From: Candidatus Nitrosopumilus sp.
GTDB lineage: Archaea; Thermoproteota; Nitrososphaeria; Nitrososphaerales; Nitrosopumilaceae
Direction of reading: 5' to 3'
Length of the DNA: 33,423 nucleotides
Assembly: GCA_014384555.1 (NCBI GenBank)
Contig: JACNFR010000036.1
Span: 1 to 33,423, forward strand
Part shown: piece by piece, positions 31,340 to 33,423 of the stretch
Layout of the letters: each line of letters begins with the position of its first letter
Numbering within the stretch: position 1 is the first letter of the stretch
Made by a program: the position numbers and the translations under genes
Notes under the pieces: generated by a model
What the model saw: only the letters and a program-made list of their open reading frames with translations
Database searches by the model: none
What the model was told of the DNA's origin: nothing

Positions 31340-31364
31340 ATAGTACGGTATGGTACCGTACTAT
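31340..31364. promoter_or_regulatory. Perfect palindromic operator (11-3-11)
   Basis: The arms atagtacggta and taccgtactat are exact reverse complements around a tgg spacer. The site fills the space between the TATA box (31362-31369) and the ATG (31339) of the 35-aa gene, covering the expected transcription start. A dimeric repressor bound here would block transcription. The arms are GC-richer than the surrounding spacer. Confidence 0.8.
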
Positions 31365-31370
31365 TAATAG
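31361..31370. promoter_or_regulatory. Symmetric TATA box
   Basis: ctattaatag is its own reverse complement and lies 22-31 bp before the minus-strand ATG at 31339. Being symmetric, it could in principle also direct transcription to the right. Confidence 0.55.
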
Positions 31371-31561
31371 TCAGGTGATTACAAAGTAACCAAGTATGCA
31401 GTCAGATACCCCAGGTCATATCTCTTCATTTAATTCAGTAGACCTAATCATCACTCTGCATATCGTTTATCATGTTTGGGCATAAAGAGGTTAAAGATTT
31501 TGTAAATATGTGAGCCTGAGATTTGTTGGTAAATTATTTTCAAATGGATAATCCGTAATGA
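31371..31561. other. Intergenic stretch without a convincing gene
   Basis: This is part of the 225-bp gap between the palindrome and the antiporter. It holds one 29-codon plus-strand ORF (31396-31485) without Cys or charge pattern, an aggtc/gacct 5-bp inverted pair, and nothing else recognised. It may contain a long 5' regulatory region. Confidence 0.5.
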
Positions 31562-31569
31562 TTTTTAAA
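31562..31569 (+). promoter_or_regulatory. TATA box of the antiporter gene
   Basis: tttttaaa lies 21-28 bp before the ATG at 31590, favouring that start over the upstream TTG at 31575. Confidence 0.5.
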
Positions 31570-31589
31570 CAAATTTGATTACTGATAGC

Positions 31590-32918
31590 ATGCAAAACCT
31601 TCCACTTCAACTAGATTCAAGTGGAATTCATAGTACACTCAACAATACTGTAACTACTCTAATTGAACAAATTACCCCTGAATTGCCTCACACAAGTTTT
31701 GTTACCGATTTAGCATTCATTATGATTATTGGCGCTGTTGTAACTCTAGCTTTTTTTAAAATAAAACAACCATTGATCATAGGCTATCTTTTTGCAGGAA
31801 TGTTGATTGGTCCTCTTTCTCCATTTTGGTCTTGGGTGTTACCTGAAGGCGGTCCTTCCACTGATGTTATAGGAGGTGTTGGAATTTTGTCTGATATTTC
31901 TGCATTGAATCTTTTTGCTGAAATTGGTGTCATCTTACTTTTGTTTGTAATTGGTATAGAGTTTCCATATGCAAAAATCAAAAGTATTGGACGAGTTGCT
32001 GTTGGTGTTGGGACTATAGGATTGTTTTCTACCATGGGTGTTTTGTTCTATACTGCTACTGCACTTGGATTGAACTTTATGGATGCTCTGTTTATTTCTG
32101 CAGCCTTGTCTATATCCAGTACTGCAATTATTGTAAAATTATTAGAAGATATGGGAAAAATCAAAAAAGAATCCTCTATTATGGTTCTTGGTATTTTAAT
32201 TGTTGAAGACGTAATTGCAGTAATTCTGATTTCTTCATTGCAATCAATCGCTCTAGTTGGTACTGTATCAATAGAATCTATCATTGTAGTTGTATTGGTT
32301 GCAACTGGTCTTATTGTAGGTACATTTACTATTGGAACTCGCGTAATTCCTCCTTTAATTGATAGGGTTGCCGCAGCAGAACATCGTGAAATTTTACTAC
32401 TTAGTGTCCTGGGTCTTTGTTTTGGTTATGCATTATTTGCAAATATTGTGGGACTATCTGTAGCAATTGGAGCATTTTTGGCAGGGGTTTTAGTCGCAGA
32501 ATCAAAATCTGCAGAAGTAGCCAAGTTACTTTCTAGTCCCATTAAAGACATGTTTGTTGCAATATTTTTCATTTCAGTTGGTGCATTGATGGATGTTTCA
32601 CAATTGGAAAATTATATTTTTGTAGCAATTGCTTTGATTGCAGTTGCAACTGGAATGAAATTTGGAGGCAACATGATTGGAAATTTCATTTTCAGACAGA
32701 AACGTGGTAAGGCACTTCGTTCTGCATTTACTTTGGCAGCCCCTAGAGGGGAATTCTCTATTGTCATTGTAAAAGTTGGAGTCGATATAGGTGCAGTTAG
32801 TGCCTTCTTGTTCCCTCTAGTTGGTATAATTTCTATCATCACTGCTTTCATTTCTCCCTTCTTGATGAAAACAGGTGACAAGGTAATTCCTGCATTGGAA
32901 GATAAAGAAAATGTCTGA
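31590..32918 (+). CDS. CPA2-family cation:proton antiporter (Kef/Na+-H+ type)
   Basis: This is a membrane exchanger of Na+ or K+ against H+. The product is 442 aa from the preferred ATG. It has about 12-13 hydrophobic spans, beginning TDLAFIMIIGAVVTLAFFKIKQPLIIGYLFAGMLIGP. Typical CPA2 landmarks are GVILLLFVIGIEFPYAKIKSIGR, AALSISSTAIIVKLLEDMG, VLGILIVEDVIAV and FFISVGALMDV. It ends right after the last span, so the cytoplasmic RCK/TrkA nucleotide-binding domains of KefB/KefC are missing. The following gene overlaps its stop and may encode a regulatory partner. Confidence 0.9.
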   Translation: MQNLPLQLDSSGIHSTLNNTVTTLIEQITPELPHTSFVTDLAFIMIIGAVVTLAFFKIKQPLIIGYLFAGMLIGPLSPFWSWVLPEGGPSTDVIGGVGILSDISALNLFAEIGVILLLFVIGIEFPYAKIKSIGRVAVGVGTIGLFSTMGVLFYTATALGLNFMDALFISAALSISSTAIIVKLLEDMGKIKKESSIMVLGILIVEDVIAVILISSLQSIALVGTVSIESIIVVVLVATGLIVGTFTIGTRVIPPLIDRVAAAEHREILLLSVLGLCFGYALFANIVGLSVAIGAFLAGVLVAESKSAEVAKLLSSPIKDMFVAIFFISVGALMDVSQLENYIFVAIALIAVATGMKFGGNMIGNFIFRQKRGKALRSAFTLAAPRGEFSIVIVKVGVDIGAVSAFLFPLVGIISIITAFISPFLMKTGDKVIPALEDKENV

Positions 32919-33339
32919 TGAACTAAAACAATTCTTAGATCGAGTGCATCCTGGAATCACTACTTTTGATTTTGAAGGAAATGAGACTCCTTGCATTGAA
33001 TTGGATGAGAAAAAATATGATGAGATGTTGTCAAAAGTTGCAGGGCAATCATTGTCAATTAACACTGATTTGAATATTTTACAAGATGGATTGGGCAATG
33101 CATTCGTTGAAGTAAAATTAACTTTTTCAAAAGGCAATATCACTGAAACATTCTTGGTAAATGCAAAAACACATCTTGCTTTTTTCCAATCTCTTGCAAA
33201 AACATCGATGTTGGCCCTTACTTCTCCAAAATCTAATTATGGGAAAGATAAGGTGTTTATGATTCAATTACCGCGTCCAGAAAAAGCCCATGATGCTCTT
33301 GAAATTATTAAAAACGCACTAGTTCCGAAGAATCAATAA
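32911..33339 (+). CDS. Hypothetical protein coupled to the antiporter
   Basis: The 142-aa soluble protein has no recognised family. It reads as a small alpha/beta protein: helix FLDRVHP, CIELDEKKYDEMLSKVAGQ, strands FVEVKLTFSKGNITETFLVNA, helix LAFFQSLAKTSMLAL and a final helix KAHDALEIIKNAL. Its ATG overlaps the antiporter stop by 8 bp, so translation is coupled and a role in controlling the exchanger is plausible but inferred. Confidence 0.7.
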   Translation: MSDELKQFLDRVHPGITTFDFEGNETPCIELDEKKYDEMLSKVAGQSLSINTDLNILQDGLGNAFVEVKLTFSKGNITETFLVNAKTHLAFFQSLAKTSMLALTSPKSNYGKDKVFMIQLPRPEKAHDALEIIKNALVPKNQ

Positions 33340-33341
33340 AG

Positions 33342-33418
33342 TGGTGCAGTTACCGGGATTTGAACCCGGGTCACGTACTTGGCAAGCACGAGTACTAACC
33401 AGACTGTACTATAACTGC
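33342..33418 (-). tRNA. tRNA-Gly (GCC)
   Basis: The minus strand folds into a complete cloverleaf: acceptor GCAGTTA/TAACTGC, D stem GTAC/GTAC with an AGTCTGGTTA loop, anticodon stem CGTGC/GTACG with loop TTGCCAA (anticodon GCC, glycine), variable TGAC, T stem CCGGG/CCCGG with TTCAAAT, discriminator A and an encoded CCA. No intron is present. The 3' end lies 2 bp beyond the convergent 142-aa gene. Confidence 0.96.
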
Positions 33419-33423
33419 AACAA

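Noticed and set aside
31396-31485. 29-codon plus-strand ORF right of the symmetric TATA box
   Set aside because: Composition is unremarkable, with no ligand pattern or coupling; kept only as a possible transcribed region.
1-33423. CRISPR arrays, insertion sequences, integrases, prophage or toxin-antitoxin genes
   Set aside because: Looked for repeats with regular spacers, transposase motifs and terminal inverted repeats; the only long repeat is the 522-bp coding duplication, so no mobile element can be supported.

Overview
The window looks like a chromosome segment of an ammonia-oxidising thaumarchaeon (Nitrososphaerota), most likely a Nitrosopumilus-type marine lineage. The evidence is strongly AT-rich DNA, archaeal information-processing genes (RpoD, eL18, uL13, uS9, Rrp4/Rrp41/Rrp42, SBDS, Pcc1, prefoldin beta, Nob1, short XPF), F420 biosynthesis (CofE), a zinc-ferredoxin-type protein, many TTG/GTG starts, and TATA boxes lying 20-30 bp before start codons, as expected for leaderless transcripts. 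The lineage is an inference from gene content, not from a search.

Layout. 1-4.7 kb: the end of a surface-protein-like gene, a GGQ release-factor-like protein, an FAD oxidoreductase of the L-2-hydroxyglutarate oxidase type, small hypothetical genes and a 2-hydroxyacid dehydrogenase. 4.8-7.65 kb: 2-oxoacid:ferredoxin oxidoreductase (fused gamma-alpha subunit, then beta). 7.69-8.71 kb: an island of tiny genes, mostly Cys/His-rich and largely absent from the ORF track: a four-gene minus-strand operon and two plus-strand genes. 8.8-11.6 kb: conserved-looking hypotheticals and cofE. 11.6-15.4 kb: two different aconitase-family LeuCD pairs in tandem, one archaeal-type and one bacterial-type. 15.4-18.1 kb (minus): rpoD-rpl18e-rpl13-rps9 followed by a sugar nucleotidyltransferase. 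18.2-23.2 kb (plus): a DUF-like gene, then SBDS-rrp4-rrp41-rrp42-rpl37ae-pcc1-pfdB and XPF nuclease. 23.2-24.5 kb (minus): nadK-nob1. 24.6-26.8 kb: rhodanese, a small protein and a large zinc-ferredoxin-like protein. 26.8-31.2 kb: a membrane glycosyltransferase whose C-terminal sensor-like module is repeated, at 492 identical bases, in the next gene; these face a long coiled-coil protein with a lysine-rich tail. 31.2-33.4 kb: a 35-aa C2H2-like microprotein with a perfect 25-bp palindromic operator at its promoter, a CPA2-type antiporter, a small partner gene and tRNA-Gly(GCC).

How the genes fit together. The middle of the window is a housekeeping block for transcription, ribosome assembly and RNA decay; branched-chain amino acid synthesis and 2-oxoacid metabolism flank it. 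The least ordinary parts are the zinc-microprotein island, the palindrome-controlled C2H2 microprotein with the same Cys/His spacing as one island member, and the recently duplicated or converted membrane module shared by a glycosyltransferase and its neighbour. No CRISPR array, insertion sequence, prophage or rRNA was seen.
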